Position numbers and translations under genes: made by a program
Shown here: piece after piece, positions 1-9,948 of the stretch
Position numbering within the stretch: the first letter of the stretch is position 1
Layout of the letters: the number at the start of each line of letters is the position of its first letter
DNA from: Planctomycetota bacterium
GTDB taxonomy: Bacteria; Planctomycetota; UBA1135; GCA-002748355
Assembly: GCA_026984035.1 (NCBI GenBank)
Contig: JALSSW010000128.1
Location: 1-47,218, forward strand
DNA length: 47,218 nt
Direction of reading: 5' to 3'
Notes under the pieces: model-generated
Told to the model about the DNA's origin: nothing
Databases searched by the model: none
What the model saw: only the letters and a program-made list of their open reading frames with translations

Positions 1-92
1 GGGTTGCTGCCATTCTCCATGCCGAAAACCTCCCTTTCCTGACTTCCGCTTTTCTTGTCCACTTTTTTGTTATCTATATCGAGATAAAAACA

Positions 93-2201
93 ATGACTGC
101 CACCAATTCGGCAACCAAAACAGCCAAAGCATCGTCCAAAGAGATCGCCAGACTTCGGAAGCTACGCAATATTGGGATTATGGCCCATATTGATGCGGGG
201 AAAACGACCGTGACCGAGCGAATCTTGTTCATTACCGGCCGAACCCACAAGGTTGGGGAAGTCCATGATGGGGAAGCGACGATGGATTATCTGGAGGAAG
301 AGCGGGAGCGGGGGATTACGATCACCTCTGCCGCAACGGCTTGCCGTTGGAATGAGCATCAGATCAACATCATTGATACTCCGGGCCATGTTGATTTTAC
401 GGTCGAAGTCGAAAGATCTCTTCGAGTCCTTGATGGGGCTGTAGGGGTGTTTTGTGGAGTTGCAGGAGTTGAAGCTCAATCTGAAACGGTCTGGAGGCAG
501 GCGGATCGATACAAGGTCCCCAGAATTGCATTTGTCAATAAGTTGGATCGGACGGGAGCCGATCTTGATTTTGTCATCGACTCGATCAAAACCAGATTAA
601 ATGTAACTCCAATTCAGATGCAGCTTCCTATTGGCTTGGAAAAGGACTTCCTGGGGGTTGTGGACCTGGTCGAAGAGAAAGCCTATATCTGGTCTGAAAC
701 TGCCAAAGATGTGGAAATCGGTGAGATTCCTGAGGCCCTTAGGGAGGAAGCCGCCTCCCTCCGGAATGATCTGATTGAGAATGTCGCCGAGTTCGACGAA
801 GAGATTCTGGAAAAATTTGTCGAAGGGGAGGAGCTGACCGTTGAAGAAATCAAACGAGCGGTTCGTGCGGGAGTCTTGGAAAGGGCCATCGTTCCTGTTT
901 TTTGCGGATCTGCCTTAAAAGACAAGGGAATCCAAAACGTCCTCGATGCAGTGGTGGATTATCTTCCTTCTCCTCTGGATCTTCCTGACCTTCAAGGCAT
1001 TCACCCAAAGACCGGAGAGGAAATCACCCTTCAATTACTTCCCGAGCAGCCCCTTTCGGCCTTAGCTTTTAAAACAATTTCCGATCAAAATGGAGATCTC
1101 ACCTTTGTCCGGATTTATTCAGGCACTCTGACTCCGGGGACCACCGTGCTCAACCCTAGGACGAATCGTAGGGAACGGGTGGGTAGGCTTCTCCGGATGC
1201 ATGCGAACCGGAGGGAGCCGATCGATGTTGCACAAGCAGGGGATATTGTGGCGATCATGGGGTTAAAGCAGTCCTCCACCGGGGATACTCTTTGTACACA
1301 GGATTTCCCCGTAGCCTTGGATTCGATGGAATTTCCCGAGACTGTAATTGCTATGTCCATTGAGCCAAAGACAACCAAGGATCGGGATAAGCTCTCGGAT
1401 ACCTTGGCCAGGTTGACAAGGGAGGATCCCACCTTTCATGCAAAGACGGACGAGCAGTCCGGACAAATCATCATAGAGGGGATGGGCGAACTTCATCTTG
1501 AAGTGGTCTTGAATCGAATTCAGAAGGATTACAAGATTCCTGTCAATGTCGGGAAGCCAAGGGTTGCCTATCGCCAGACACTGAAAAAAGAACGCAAAGT
1601 TGAAGCGCGGCATGTCAAGCAATCCGGTGGTCATGGTCAATTCGCTGTTGCCCGTTTGATCTTCTCTCCCAAAGAAACCGAGAAGGCTGTTGAGTTTGAA
1701 AATAACATCAAGGGTGGAGTGATCCCTCAGGAGTACATTCCATCCGTCCAGAAAGGGATTGAGGCTGCTGCAATAGGAGGGGGGAAGCTTGGCTACCCCT
1801 TCGTGAACATTCACGCAAATCTTTATGATGGGCAATTCCACGAAGTGGATTCCTCGGATATGGCTTTCCAGGCTGCGGGTCAGTTGGCTTTCCGCTTGGC
1901 CTCTGAAGGGAATATTATTCTTCTTGAACCCATTATGCGCATTGAGGTCCAGACCCCTGAGGAGTACGTCGGAGATGTGATCGGGGATCTAAACAGTCGC
2001 CGTGGGATGGTTTCCGATATTGATTTGGCCGGCAACTTGCGCACGATCAAGGGGAAGGTTCCGATTGCCGAAATGTTCCAGTATTCCACCGCCCTGCGTG
2101 GAATGACCCAAGGGCGGGGGACTTTTATGATGGAACCGCTGGAATACACGCCTGTTCCACAATCTGTGGCTGAAAAGATTTTCAAGGGGGAAGAGGGATG
2201 A
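93..2201 (+). CDS. fusA: Elongation factor G
   Basis: Translational GTPase that moves tRNA and mRNA through the ribosome and helps recycle ribosomes. The 702-residue length is normal for EF-G. The G1 P-loop AHIDAGKT is at residues 31-38, the switch I RERGITI at about 71-77, the G3 motif DTPGH at 95-99 and the G4 motif NKLD at 149-152; domains II-V follow without a break. About 25 polar residues precede the G domain, a slightly long N-terminus. The gene is not next to rpsL, rpsG or tuf, so it could be either the main EF-G or a paralogue of the kind found in planctomycetes and spirochaetes; the sequence alone does not settle this. The upstream 92 bp are AT-rich, with no strong Shine-Dalgarno sequence. 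The last 4 bp overlap the next gene. Confidence 0.95.
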   Translation: MTATNSATKTAKASSKEIARLRKLRNIGIMAHIDAGKTTVTERILFITGRTHKVGEVHDGEATMDYLEEERERGITITSAATACRWNEHQINIIDTPGHVDFTVEVERSLRVLDGAVGVFCGVAGVEAQSETVWRQADRYKVPRIAFVNKLDRTGADLDFVIDSIKTRLNVTPIQMQLPIGLEKDFLGVVDLVEEKAYIWSETAKDVEIGEIPEALREEAASLRNDLIENVAEFDEEILEKFVEGEELTVEEIKRAVRAGVLERAIVPVFCGSALKDKGIQNVLDAVVDYLPSPLDLPDLQGIHPKTGEEITLQLLPEQPLSALAFKTISDQNGDLTFVRIYSGTLTPGTTVLNPRTNRRERVGRLLRMHANRREPIDVAQAGDIVAIMGLKQSSTGDTLCTQDFPVALDSMEFPETVIAMSIEPKTTKDRDKLSDTLARLTREDPTFHAKTDEQSGQIIIEGMGELHLEVVLNRIQKDYKIPVNVGKPRVAYRQTLKKERKVEARHVKQSGGHGQFAVARLIFSPKETEKAVEFENNIKGGVIPQEYIPSVQKGIEAAAIGGGKLGYPFVNIHANLYDGQFHEVDSSDMAFQAAGQLAFRLASEGNIILLEPIMRIEVQTPEEYVGDVIGDLNSRRGMVSDIDLAGNLRTIKGKVPIAEMFQYSTALRGMTQGRGTFMMEPLEYTPVPQSVAEKIFKGEEG

Positions 2202-3940
2202 TCGGAATCTCCCTTCTTTTCCCTCTCTTGGTCCTTGCCGGATCTGTGCCGAAGGGAATAGGGGGGAGGGATGCCTCGCGGCCAAAGCTCTTAGTCTATG
2301 TCTCTGTGGATCAATTGGCTGCTCGTTACATTGAGCGCTTTTCGCCTTTTTTGGGGCCCGGAGGCTTTCGTCGCTTGATGGCGAAGGGTGTGTATTTTTC
2401 CCGGGGGTCCTACATGGATTCGGCGACCGAAACCGGACCCGGGCATTCTGTTCTAAGCACAGGGACCTATCCATGCCAAAGTGGAATCGTGGGCAATCTT
2501 TGGCTGGAAGGACCCGCCCTCAAGCGGCGATACTGCGTTGGAGGGACGAAGGGGATGTCTCCCGCCACACTTAAAGTTCCAACATTCTCGGATCAATGGA
2601 GGAAGGTGTTTGGCCCCAAGTCTCGGATTTTCAGTCTCTCTCTCAAGGATCGAGCGGCAATCCTATTGGGGGGCCATAAGGCTGATTATGTGGGATGGGG
2701 TCATTCCCTGGGAACTTCTTCCTATTATCTCGATCGGGGTTTAAGTCCCTGGGGAAAACGAGCAAAGGAAGTTCTTCGCCGTTATGTAAAAGGGGAAAGG
2801 AAGCATTGGAAGGGGGCTCGCTGGGAACCGATTTGGAACAGTTGGAAACCTGCGAAGGTCCATGCTCTCCTGAAGAGGGGGCTTCGAAAAGATGATGACC
2901 CTGCGGAGCAAGCCCCGCGACCTTGGAAGAACCATTTTCCCCATGTGATTGGCCCCAAAGGGCGGCTTCTCTTTTCAAGCCCTTTTGGAAATGCCTTTTT
3001 AGTGAAGGCGGCCGAGGCCCTCCTCCAAGATTCAGTCTTGGCCCTTGGGAGAGATGGGATTCCAGATCTCTTGCTTCTTTCCTTTTCCTCTAATGATTAC
3101 GTGGGGCATGCCTTTGGTCCTGATTCCTGGGAAGTTGCGGATACCTTTCTTCGACTGGATCGACAACTCGAAGGACTGATGAATCAGTTAGACCAAAGAG
3201 TCGGGGAGGGAAATTATGTTCTTTGTCTTTCCGCCGATCATGGAGTGGCCCCGATTCCCGGTCCAGGATCGAAAATGCAGTACCTGAATCTTCGATCCTG
3301 GGTTCCCGAAGAACCAGAAAAAAGCGGTCTCTATCCCAGGTTGGCCATGGCTCTCGCAAAAGAGTTTGCTCCTTCTTTACCTGAAGGGTTCCAGGCTGTG
3401 CAACCCTTTGGAGCTGGAAAGTTTCGAAGGGTCCGCTTTCCCCTTTTCTCGAGTTCCGGTAGGGAGATCTACCTGCGGAAGAACTTGTTGGATCGATATG
3501 ATCTTGACGAGAAAACAGTCTCCCGGTTTATTCGAATTTGGCTGCAGAGCCAAGCGGAGGTTCTTGATGCCGCCAGCGTTTGGGATCTCCAAAACATGAC
3601 GGAAGAACAGGCAAGCAAGCATCCTAGTTGGAAGCTTTTTTTGAAGGCCTGTTATCCGGGACGCTCGGGGGATGTTTTCTATGCTTTAAAGCCCCAATTT
3701 TTGGGATTTCTTCCTCGAGCCGGTCTTGCGGCGAGTCATGGAACGATCCATTCCTATGACCGGGAGGTTCCGATTTTCTTTTATGGAGCCGGCGTCCCGG
3801 GGGGTAAAAAGTTTTCCAAAGCGGTTTCGGTCGCGAGAATGGTCCCGACAGCCGCAAGGCTTTTTGGAATCGCCCCTCCTTCGAGTTGTAGGGAGGCTCC
3901 CCTTTCTTGGAAGAATAAAGAAGAAATAAAGAAGAAATAA
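2198..3940 (+). CDS. Secreted alkaline phosphatase / type I phosphodiesterase family protein
   Basis: Metal-dependent phosphomonoesterase or diesterase of the alkaline phosphatase superfamily, closest in pattern to PafA-like enzymes. The N-terminus ([17 protein letters not shown]) is a likely signal peptide, which would place the enzyme in the periplasm. Near residue 37 the metal-binding stretch VSVDQL is visible. The nucleophile region follows as [14 protein letters not shown], with the threonine before GPGHS as the probable nucleophile. A later SADHGVAP segment carries the conserved Asp-His metal ligands. The length of 580 residues fits the family. Its ATG lies in an ATGA overlap with the fusA stop, so translation is probably coupled, although no functional link between the two is known. 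The substrate cannot be told from sequence. Confidence 0.85.
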   Translation: MIGISLLFPLLVLAGSVPKGIGGRDASRPKLLVYVSVDQLAARYIERFSPFLGPGGFRRLMAKGVYFSRGSYMDSATETGPGHSVLSTGTYPCQSGIVGNLWLEGPALKRRYCVGGTKGMSPATLKVPTFSDQWRKVFGPKSRIFSLSLKDRAAILLGGHKADYVGWGHSLGTSSYYLDRGLSPWGKRAKEVLRRYVKGERKHWKGARWEPIWNSWKPAKVHALLKRGLRKDDDPAEQAPRPWKNHFPHVIGPKGRLLFSSPFGNAFLVKAAEALLQDSVLALGRDGIPDLLLLSFSSNDYVGHAFGPDSWEVADTFLRLDRQLEGLMNQLDQRVGEGNYVLCLSADHGVAPIPGPGSKMQYLNLRSWVPEEPEKSGLYPRLAMALAKEFAPSLPEGFQAVQPFGAGKFRRVRFPLFSSSGREIYLRKNLLDRYDLDEKTVSRFIRIWLQSQAEVLDAASVWDLQNMTEEQASKHPSWKLFLKACYPGRSGDVFYALKPQFLGFLPRAGLAASHGTIHSYDREVPIFFYGAGVPGGKKFSKAVSVARMVPTAARLFGIAPPSSCREAPLSWKNKEEIKKK

Positions 3941-4009
3941 TTTAGAGGCGATCAGGCTTTAGGATTGCTGAATCCGGGTGGGGGAGAACTCTGTCAGTTC
4001 ACCAAGGTG

Positions 4010-4945
4010 TCAAGAACCAACCAACAGGACAGGGTCAAGAGTCCGCAGAACAAAGGAATGCACGAATTCAGGGAGAACTCCCTGGTCAAAGGTGAAGGGG
4101 AGGATGTGAAGCCTCCCTCCCGTTTCATCCATTGCCGGTGAAAAATGGTCTTCAGGGAGCAAGTTTGCGCGGATATGGAGAGGAGGATCTTGGGAGAGGA
4201 GTCTGTGCAAGAGGGAGGATGGACCCCCCTCTAGAAGGGGGAGAAGTTCTGCAGGAGCTTGGTCATAACCCTGGTTTTTGCGAGTCTCCCACTCTTCCTG
4301 GGCCATTGCTCCGCGAGGTTTCAAAAACGTGAGAACCAGTTCCTCCCGCTTAAAGGACCGAAGGAGGATTTCGGCTATCGCCAAAGCTTTGTTGTCTGCT
4401 TCCACTTCGTCTCGGATGATGAGATGCGGCCGGGAAAGATAGAGGGTTGGGTCGGAGAGGGTCCCTCGCACAATCAGGGCCGGGCACTGCCCTTTTGAAA
4501 TCGTAACTTCAACGACGGTCCCCAATGTCGTTTGTCCGAGTTCTCCCAAGTCATGCCCGAAGGGGGAAGGAAGCACCAGTAAATCCGGTTTTTTTCTATG
4601 GATGGCTTCGAGAATCCCCCGAAAGGCCTCTTTTTCTTCATGGAGAAGTCCTTCGGCTTGGATCTGTTCACGGTTGAGGGCTTCGAGTGTTGCTTCCAAA
4701 TCCAGCCCTTTTGGTTCTGGTTCTCCGGTATGGGGGGAAGGAAGGAGGAAAAGGGGGATGTGCAATTGAGAGGCTAAGGTCTTGGCAACACCTAAAACAT
4801 CCTTGTCCTGATTGGAGCCATCAAAGGCCGCCAAAACCCCCTTTAGGCGAAAGCTGGCTGCTTCTCTGGCTGCTTTGCCGGAAGAAAGGGCTGCTTCAAA
4901 AGCTTCCATGTTTTTTTGAATCTGTTTGTCTTCTCGATGTTCCAT
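4010..4945 (-). CDS. Universal stress protein, two-domain
   Basis: A 311-residue protein with a recognisable N-terminal UspA-type domain. It shows the strand-loop VLAAFDGSNQDKD, a PDLLVLPSPFG strand, and a nucleotide-loop-like segment LGQTTLGTVVEV followed by CPALIV. The second half (from about residue 165) looks like a degenerate second Usp repeat ending in LDPVLLVGS, so the protein is probably a tandem Usp. Members of this family bind ATP or AMP and act in stress or transporter regulation. The gene sits 15 bp downstream of a permease gene on the same strand, and Usp proteins paired with ion transporters are common, so a regulatory role for that permease is the best inference. The family-level call is firm; the function is not known. 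Confidence 0.8.
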   Translation of the reverse strand: MEHREDKQIQKNMEAFEAALSSGKAAREAASFRLKGVLAAFDGSNQDKDVLGVAKTLASQLHIPLFLLPSPHTGEPEPKGLDLEATLEALNREQIQAEGLLHEEKEAFRGILEAIHRKKPDLLVLPSPFGHDLGELGQTTLGTVVEVTISKGQCPALIVRGTLSDPTLYLSRPHLIIRDEVEADNKALAIAEILLRSFKREELVLTFLKPRGAMAQEEWETRKNQGYDQAPAELLPLLEGGPSSLLHRLLSQDPPLHIRANLLPEDHFSPAMDETGGRLHILPFTFDQGVLPEFVHSFVLRTLDPVLLVGS

Positions 4946-4960
4946 GTCGGGAGCTCGTTT

Positions 4961-6295
4961 TTATGAAAGGGAAGGCATGAGGCCAAGGGAAAAGAGGCCG
5001 ATCAAGTAAAAGGAAGCAAGGGCGAGTTGAATGATGGTGAGCACGCCTCCGACGGCCAAAAAGCGCCCCCAACCTAATTTGATGCCTCCCTCATGTTCGA
5101 GGGCGTGCAGGGCGATGACGCAGGAAATGGAGCCGATGGGGGTTGCACTTCCTCCTAGATTGGATCCTAAAACCAGGGACCACCAAAGGGGCTCGTGAGG
5201 GATCCCCTCCATTCCTGGAACCATGGGGATCATGGTGGCAGCTACAGGTATGTTGTCCACAATGGCGGAGGCGATTCCCGAAAACCATGTGAAAAGGGAG
5301 ACTGCCATAGGAACGGAGTGCCCGGTGAGAGAGGTTAAGGAAGCTGCGATGCGATCCAAGAGGTGGACTTCTTTGACCAACCCAACAATGATAAAGAGAC
5401 CGGTAAAGAATAGGATGACGGTCCAGTTGACCTTAGCGATGGTTTTCTCCACGGATTTTCCATGAAAAAGAAGCATCAGAACTCCTCCTCCAAAGGCGAT
5501 GTAATCCAAACCTAGGTGGAGAACCCCAGCAAAGGCGAAGCCTAAAATGGTAAGGAAGAGGATGCCGGCTGCTCGAATAAAGGCTCCCCGATCTGGCGCT
5601 AATGCCCACTCATCGAATGCTTCCACGGTTTGCCTGAGCCTTCTAGCCTCGTTTTCATTGGCGGGAGCTTGGAGATCTGTTCGGAAAAACCTCCTCGTGA
5701 ACAGGTAACAAACAACCAAAGAAACAAGCGCGAAGGGAAGGGAAACTTGTAGGAATTGCACGTAGGGGATTTTTGCTGCAGATCCGATCATTAAAGTGGG
5801 GAGGCCGGAGGCAAAAGTGCAAAAGGCTGCAGCATTACTGGCAAAAGCGATTCCGAGAAGAAAGGGGGTCAGGGGAAGATTAAGGTTTCGGCAGATTACA
5901 AGGACAAGGCCTGACACGATGAGCATAGCAGGCACAATGGTGAGGACTGCAGTGAGGGCAAAGGTGAAAAGCTGTAATGCCAGGAATAAGCGGATCGGGT
6001 TTCCCCCAGTTTTTTTTACTACCTTAATTGCCAGAAAATGGAAGAGTCCCGATTGCCCGGCGAGGTCTACCAAGATGGATGTCCCGATAATGACCCCGAG
6101 GACATTGAGGTCATGGCCGAGGATTTCATGGATTTGGTCGTATTCAGGGATGACTCCAAGGGCTACTGCCAGGGCCGCCAGGACCAAGGCGCCCAAAAGG
6201 GCGGCAACGGTTTTATGGAGAAGCCCAAAGGCGATCAACCCATAGGTAAGGAGCATCAGGCTTCCAAATAAAAGCTGTAAAAGGGTTGGACTCAT
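4961..6295 (-). CDS. ArsB/NhaD-type ion permease (ion transporter superfamily)
   Basis: Integral inner-membrane transporter of 444 residues with about 11-12 hydrophobic segments. It contains pore-region hallmarks of the CitMHS/NhaD/ArsB group: FLLGIAFASNAAAFCTF in the first half and IVDNIPVAATMIPMVPG plus LGSNLGGSATPIGS in the second, the paired re-entrant regions of this fold. NhaD members exchange Na+ for H+, ArsB exports arsenite, and other relatives move dicarboxylates; no nearby arsenic genes favour ArsB, so NhaD-like cation/proton exchange is the more likely role. The gene starts the minus-strand pair with the downstream universal stress protein, and its promoter should lie in the long upstream gap. 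Confidence 0.85.
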   Translation of the reverse strand: MSPTLLQLLFGSLMLLTYGLIAFGLLHKTVAALLGALVLAALAVALGVIPEYDQIHEILGHDLNVLGVIIGTSILVDLAGQSGLFHFLAIKVVKKTGGNPIRLFLALQLFTFALTAVLTIVPAMLIVSGLVLVICRNLNLPLTPFLLGIAFASNAAAFCTFASGLPTLMIGSAAKIPYVQFLQVSLPFALVSLVVCYLFTRRFFRTDLQAPANENEARRLRQTVEAFDEWALAPDRGAFIRAAGILFLTILGFAFAGVLHLGLDYIAFGGGVLMLLFHGKSVEKTIAKVNWTVILFFTGLFIIVGLVKEVHLLDRIAASLTSLTGHSVPMAVSLFTWFSGIASAIVDNIPVAATMIPMVPGMEGIPHEPLWWSLVLGSNLGGSATPIGSISCVIALHALEHEGGIKLGWGRFLAVGGVLTIIQLALASFYLIGLFSLGLMPSLS

Positions 6296-7255
6296 TGGTG
6301 GGGACTATGCCGGGATGCTTTCGGCGCGACAAGTCTGTTACCTGGGCTGTATTTTCTGACTCGTATGTTCCCTCTGGTACTTAAATTCCGGGGGCTGGGT
6401 AAGGATTTTTGCATATGGGGAATCTTTGGGGGAATTCAGGGCGGTCTTCCCAATTTAAAAAAAAACCAAAAAAACCTCTAAGACAAAGGGAACCTCTAGG
6501 CCTCTTCTGATCGTCCAAGGGTCCGAAACGGGAGTCGTTCCCTGGTGATGGGTCCTAGGCGGACCGGACAACCCGAAAGAAGGATGTTGTCTCCAGGCTA
6601 GGCTCCTTTGCTCCTTATGAATTGAAACTCTCCACGGTGTCGAGGTTCCGGATTCCAATCTCTCCGGTCCGCCCCCTATCGTCGGCTTGTGCGAGCCTGG
6701 TTTTGTTTCTCCAGTGTGCTTCCCTTTGGTGTCTTCCGAAGGGCATGCTTGACCCAGGAAAGTCCGATAGGTGGAAAGAAAGATCCGTTTGCTCTGTGTG
6801 CACTTGCTCTTTGCTTTTGCAATCTTATTTTTCGGTTGCAGCTTTTTGCAAGAAGAGAGCTTGCTGAATCCTTCAGCTGCTCGCTTGAGATGCAGGGCTA
6901 CGAATTTTTGGTGCATCACCTCCTGTCGATCCAATCTCAAACCTGGTCCGTGTCTTCTCCACACGGCTCCCCAGGTTCCAAGGTTCCAGGGTCTTTCCTT
7001 GTTCTCTCCTCCTTCTGTCTCACCCTTTGTGGTGACCAGTTGGGCCGGAGTCCTCCTCCCGGAATCCGGGCCTCGACTTCTTTTTTTATCATCCATTCTA
7101 CCCAGCTCTTAGTGAATCTTGCCCTTGTAGGTTTGGCTTTCAGGCCCGGTTTCCCTGTCCAAAGTTGCTTGTCCCGAGTTCCCTGTTCCTCAAATCCCTT
7201 ATCCAACTTTTCCATACCTTTTCCATTCTGAGAGCAATTCTGGCAAAGTTCGCTC
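6296..7255. other. Long intergenic region, no convincing gene
   Basis: This 960-bp gap separates the divergent permease and flavoenzyme genes. Open frames on both strands overlap each other and give Ser/Pro/Leu/Phe-rich or Lys/Arg/Gly-rich products of no family I recognise, as expected from skewed noncoding DNA. From about 6610 to 7250 the plus strand is visibly pyrimidine-rich. An A-run with a CC interruption lies at about 6458-6475; read on the minus strand it is a T-run. Short hairpins are visible, for example GGTCC/GGACC around 6551-6565 and CCGGA/TCCGG around 6648-6667. The region must hold the promoters of both flanking genes, but I cannot place them. A structured RNA or a decayed gene is possible. 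Confidence 0.5.
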
Positions 7256-8401
7256 ATGAGTCGGGAATCGAAGACATTTATTGTCGTCGGTGGTGGAATT
7301 GCCGGAGCAAGTGTCGGGTGGCATCTTCAGCGTGGCCAGAGATCCCAAACAAGGGGAGCTCAAGCCAGGGTGATGGTCCTCGAAAAAGAATCGAGTTTTG
7401 GGCGGCATGCGACATCCCAGAACGCCGCCATGATCCGAGGGCTGGCGGGAGAGGCATGGATCCGACCTCTTTCTCTCGAAGGCCAAGGTTTTTGGAACCG
7501 TGGGACAGCCCATCTGGCGGTTCCCAAAGGGGCCTTTCGAAAAACGGGTTCTCTTCTCCTGGCCAGTCAAGAAACGACGGCTAAAGAACTCCAAAGATGG
7601 GTCCTTCAGGCGAAGCGGCTAGGAGTTCCGGCTGCGTTCTGGGATGCCGAACAATGCCGCAGGGCTGCTCCTTGTATTCAGGGTTCTCCATTGATCGCAG
7701 GTGCTTTTTGTCCGGATGATGGAATTGCGGATCCTCTTTTACTCACGGAGGCTTTTTTAAAAAGCATGGTCCTCCAAGGGGGAATCTTAAAACTCGACAC
7801 CCAGGTCCAAAGCATCCAAGTGGACCGGGGGCGGGTTCGCGGTGTGTTCCTGTCCGATGGAAGGTTTTTGGATGCGGACGCCCTGGTGATTGCGGCCGGA
7901 GCTTGGTCTCCCGGTTTTCTTCGAACCCTGGGGCTTTCAGATCGGGGGATCGGAGTCTTCAAACGGCACATTCACTGTTCAATGGATGGGGCTGAACTCA
8001 TGAAAGATTCACCTGGGTTTATCTGGCATCTTGATCTTCAAGCCTACGTTCGTGTTGAAGGAGAAGGTCTTCTCTTTTCGGCTTGTGATGCGGAAGCCTG
8101 TGAACCCGGAATCCCTCAAGAGGATCCAACTCTTTTAGAAAAAGTATCGGAGCGACTGACCCTCTGCTTCCCCTTCCTTCAAGATCTTCCGATTTCTCGG
8201 TTCTGGGCGGGCCTTCGGACGTACAGGCCGGATCACCGTTTTTTGTTAGGGGAAGATCCTGAAATCCATGGTCTCTTCCATGCCACAGCTCTTGGGGGCC
8301 ATGGGATCACCTGTGCAGCCCCGGTAGGCCGCATTGTTTCGGAAGCGATCTTCGCCTGGCAGCGCGATCATTTTTCCCCCGGGGAAAAAGCCTTTTCTTA
8401 A
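7256..8401 (+). CDS. FAD-dependent oxidoreductase, DAO (glycine/D-amino-acid oxidase) family
   Basis: A 381-residue flavoenzyme. The dinucleotide-binding motif VVGGGIAGASVGWHL is at residues 9-23, then an acidic strand end (VLEKES). A segment QNAAMIRGLAGE contacts the flavin in this family, and ALVIAAGAW and the C-terminal HATALGGHGITCA close the FAD site. DAO-family enzymes oxidise amino acids or amines such as glycine, sarcosine or D-amino acids; the substrate here is not predictable. The start ATG has no clear Shine-Dalgarno sequence. The gene stands alone, with the long noncoding region upstream and a tRNA in the opposite direction downstream. Confidence 0.85.
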   Translation: MSRESKTFIVVGGGIAGASVGWHLQRGQRSQTRGAQARVMVLEKESSFGRHATSQNAAMIRGLAGEAWIRPLSLEGQGFWNRGTAHLAVPKGAFRKTGSLLLASQETTAKELQRWVLQAKRLGVPAAFWDAEQCRRAAPCIQGSPLIAGAFCPDDGIADPLLLTEAFLKSMVLQGGILKLDTQVQSIQVDRGRVRGVFLSDGRFLDADALVIAAGAWSPGFLRTLGLSDRGIGVFKRHIHCSMDGAELMKDSPGFIWHLDLQAYVRVEGEGLLFSACDAEACEPGIPQEDPTLLEKVSERLTLCFPFLQDLPISRFWAGLRTYRPDHRFLLGEDPEIHGLFHATALGGHGITCAAPVGRIVSEAIFAWQRDHFSPGEKAFS

Positions 8402-8417
8402 TAAAGAAGCGTTCAAT

Positions 8418-8429
8418 CCCCTTTCGGGG
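8418..8429 (+). terminator. Possible weak terminator after the DAO gene
   Basis: A compact hairpin of four G:C pairs, CCCC-TTTC-GGGG, lies 17 bp after the stop codon of the flavoenzyme gene. T-rich but broken sequence (TCTTCATTCGTTT) follows. The stem is short and there is no uninterrupted T-run, so this is only suggestive. On the minus strand the same bases give a GAAA tetraloop hairpin downstream of the tRNA, so it could end either transcript. Confidence 0.3.
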
Positions 8430-8508
8430 TCTTCATTCGTTTGCTCTTTAAGGCTCTGGCCTTTTTTGGATGCAAATTCATGAAGAAAGCCGGCCCAGAA
8501 AATAAAAA

Positions 8509-8585
8509 TGGCACGCCCGGCAGGATTCGAACCTGCGACCTGCGGATTAGAAGTCCGCTGCTCTATCCAGCTGAGCTACGGGCGC
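8509..8585 (-). tRNA. tRNA-Arg(TCT)
   Basis: Full cloverleaf on the minus strand. The 7-bp acceptor stem is GCGCCCG with CGGGCGT (a G-U pair at the top). The D arm is GCTCAGCTGGATAGAGC. The anticodon stem GCGGA/TCCGC encloses the loop CTTCTAA, with anticodon TCT at 8549-8551. The T arm is GCAGG-TTCGAAT-CCTGC, the discriminator base is G, and the 3' CCA is encoded. It reads AGA codons (and possibly AGG). It lies between convergent protein genes. Confidence 0.97.
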
Positions 8586-8619
8586 CTCTTCGGAAAGCGC
8601 AAGAGGGTAGCAGGCTTGC

Positions 8620-9741
8620 TCAGGCAATGGAAGTGAACTGCTCATGTCCTTCGCGGAGGAGAGCGAGACCTCGATTCAGAGTTTCCTCTGGAACTCCATA
8701 CCCAATGCGCAAGGAACCGGGTTGACCGAAAAAGTCCCCGGGAACGACCCCTAAGCCTTTCTCCCTCCTGAGCCAATCACTAAAAGCCATTGTGTCCAAG
8801 AGTTTGTTTTGAGGATCCTTTACCTGAACGAAGGCGGTGAGTCCGACTTGGGGGGGAGGGGCAGAGAAGCCTGGCATCTCCCCTAGGAGTTCAAGAAAAC
8901 GGGAACGGCCCTCTTCGGAGATCTTTCGTGCCCGAGATAGGATTTTCTTGCGCTGCTGGAGGGCAAGGGATGCGATTCTCAGGGGGACGGCTGGGAGGAC
9001 GGGGGCATAGATCTCTCGAAGGTTGGCCGCAGCCCGGATCCAATCAGGTTTCCCCAAAAGCCAACCCGTCCGGGCGGAGCCGAGACCGTAGACCTTGGTC
9101 ATTGAATTCGCTGAAAGGAGGGACGGGTGACAGCGATGGGCGAAAGGTCTGGCTCCTCCGGCGGCAACGCTGTTTGGGGAAAAATCCAAGTAGACCTCCG
9201 AGGCCAGGCCGGGGATCCCCCGCTTTTCCAGGCGTTCACCCAGGTCCTTGAGGACTTCAGGGCTTGCAATCCTTCCGCTTGGGTTATGGACAGTCGTGAA
9301 AACGACCAGCTTGGTCCGGGGGCTTAGGGTGGCTTCGATGAGCCCGGGTTCGAGGTCGAAGTTGTTTTCCGGGCGGCGTTTGAAAAAGCGAGCTTTTGCT
9401 CCAACCGTGGACGCGAGGCTCTCGAAAAGTCCGTAGGCGGGAGATTCAATCAGAACCTCATCACCAGCCTCCAAAAAGAGGTGGAAGGTCAAAAGGTCGG
9501 CCTGCGTACTCCCCGCAGTAATCAGACATTCTTCTTCCTGAGCTTGGTAGATGGAGCATACCTGGCTCTGGAGAGAGTCTTTCCCGACCGCGAGAAGTTC
9601 GGTCCGCAAGTCAAGGTCTGTGGGAATCTCGAAGTCGTCGGGGCCGGGTGGAGGCATCCCACTGGGAACAAGGGAGATGGGAGCATCGAAATAATGGATT
9701 TTGGCCCATTTCATGTAGGAGAACTCATGAATCTTGCGCAT
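8620..9741 (-). CDS. PLP-dependent aminotransferase, class I/II fold
   Basis: A 373-residue fold-type I aminotransferase. Visible landmarks are the TAGSTQADLL segment (cofactor phosphate region), HNPSGR near residue 154, and the Schiff-base lysine in NSMTKVYGLGSARTGWLLG with the downstream arginine. The C-terminal GSLRIGYG supplies the carboxylate-binding arginine. The usual aspartate that pairs with the pyridine nitrogen (D in DEVY) reads as serine here (ASEVYLDF). The ATG at 9741 directly follows AGGGG, a close Shine-Dalgarno sequence; a later ATG at 9714 is an alternative. Amino-acid substrate is unknown. It diverges from the secreted SH3 protein at 9949. Confidence 0.85.
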   Translation of the reverse strand: MRKIHEFSYMKWAKIHYFDAPISLVPSGMPPPGPDDFEIPTDLDLRTELLAVGKDSLQSQVCSIYQAQEEECLITAGSTQADLLTFHLFLEAGDEVLIESPAYGLFESLASTVGAKARFFKRRPENNFDLEPGLIEATLSPRTKLVVFTTVHNPSGRIASPEVLKDLGERLEKRGIPGLASEVYLDFSPNSVAAGGARPFAHRCHPSLLSANSMTKVYGLGSARTGWLLGKPDWIRAAANLREIYAPVLPAVPLRIASLALQQRKKILSRARKISEEGRSRFLELLGEMPGFSAPPPQVGLTAFVQVKDPQNKLLDTMAFSDWLRREKGLGVVPGDFFGQPGSLRIGYGVPEETLNRGLALLREGHEQFTSIA

Positions 9742-9948
9742 CCCCTCAGGCTAACAAGGAGGACCTTGGAAGGGGGAGACCAAAATGCATATTCCTTTTC
9801 TCTTTGCCTCGATCCAAGCAAACGGATCCAAGGCAAACCAAGCGCAGGGCAAGTAAGGGGGACACCCTATTACCCAAACTTGGCCCGTGCGAGAACCCCT
9901 GCCGCTTGGTATCATCCGGGCCAAACAGATCCTTGTTGGGAGGGGTTT

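Noticed and set aside
6756..6766. AGGAAAGTCCG, identical to part of the conserved 5' core of RNase P RNA
   Set aside because: The surrounding conserved blocks of RNase P RNA (the GGTAAGAG and ACAGAA-GGCTTA regions) are not found nearby, so this is probably chance.
6455..7096. 213-codon minus-strand frame in the long gap
   Set aside because: Low-complexity Lys/Arg/Gly/Thr-rich product, no Shine-Dalgarno sequence or known domain; explained by purine-rich minus-strand composition.
6771..7112. GTG-start frame with a lipoprotein-like beginning (LLFAFAILFFGC)
   Set aside because: After the first 30 residues the product becomes a Ser/Pro/Leu-rich string typical of the pyrimidine-biased strand, with no family resemblance. 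Overlapping frames on both strands are equally long.
9820..9845. Repeated GATCCAAG and CAAA elements between the aminotransferase and the SH3 gene
   Set aside because: Only two imperfect copies; not enough to call a repeat or operator.
9481..9948. Upstream extension of the SH3/coiled-coil gene
   Set aside because: It would overlap the divergent aminotransferase and place the clear signal peptide in the middle of the protein.
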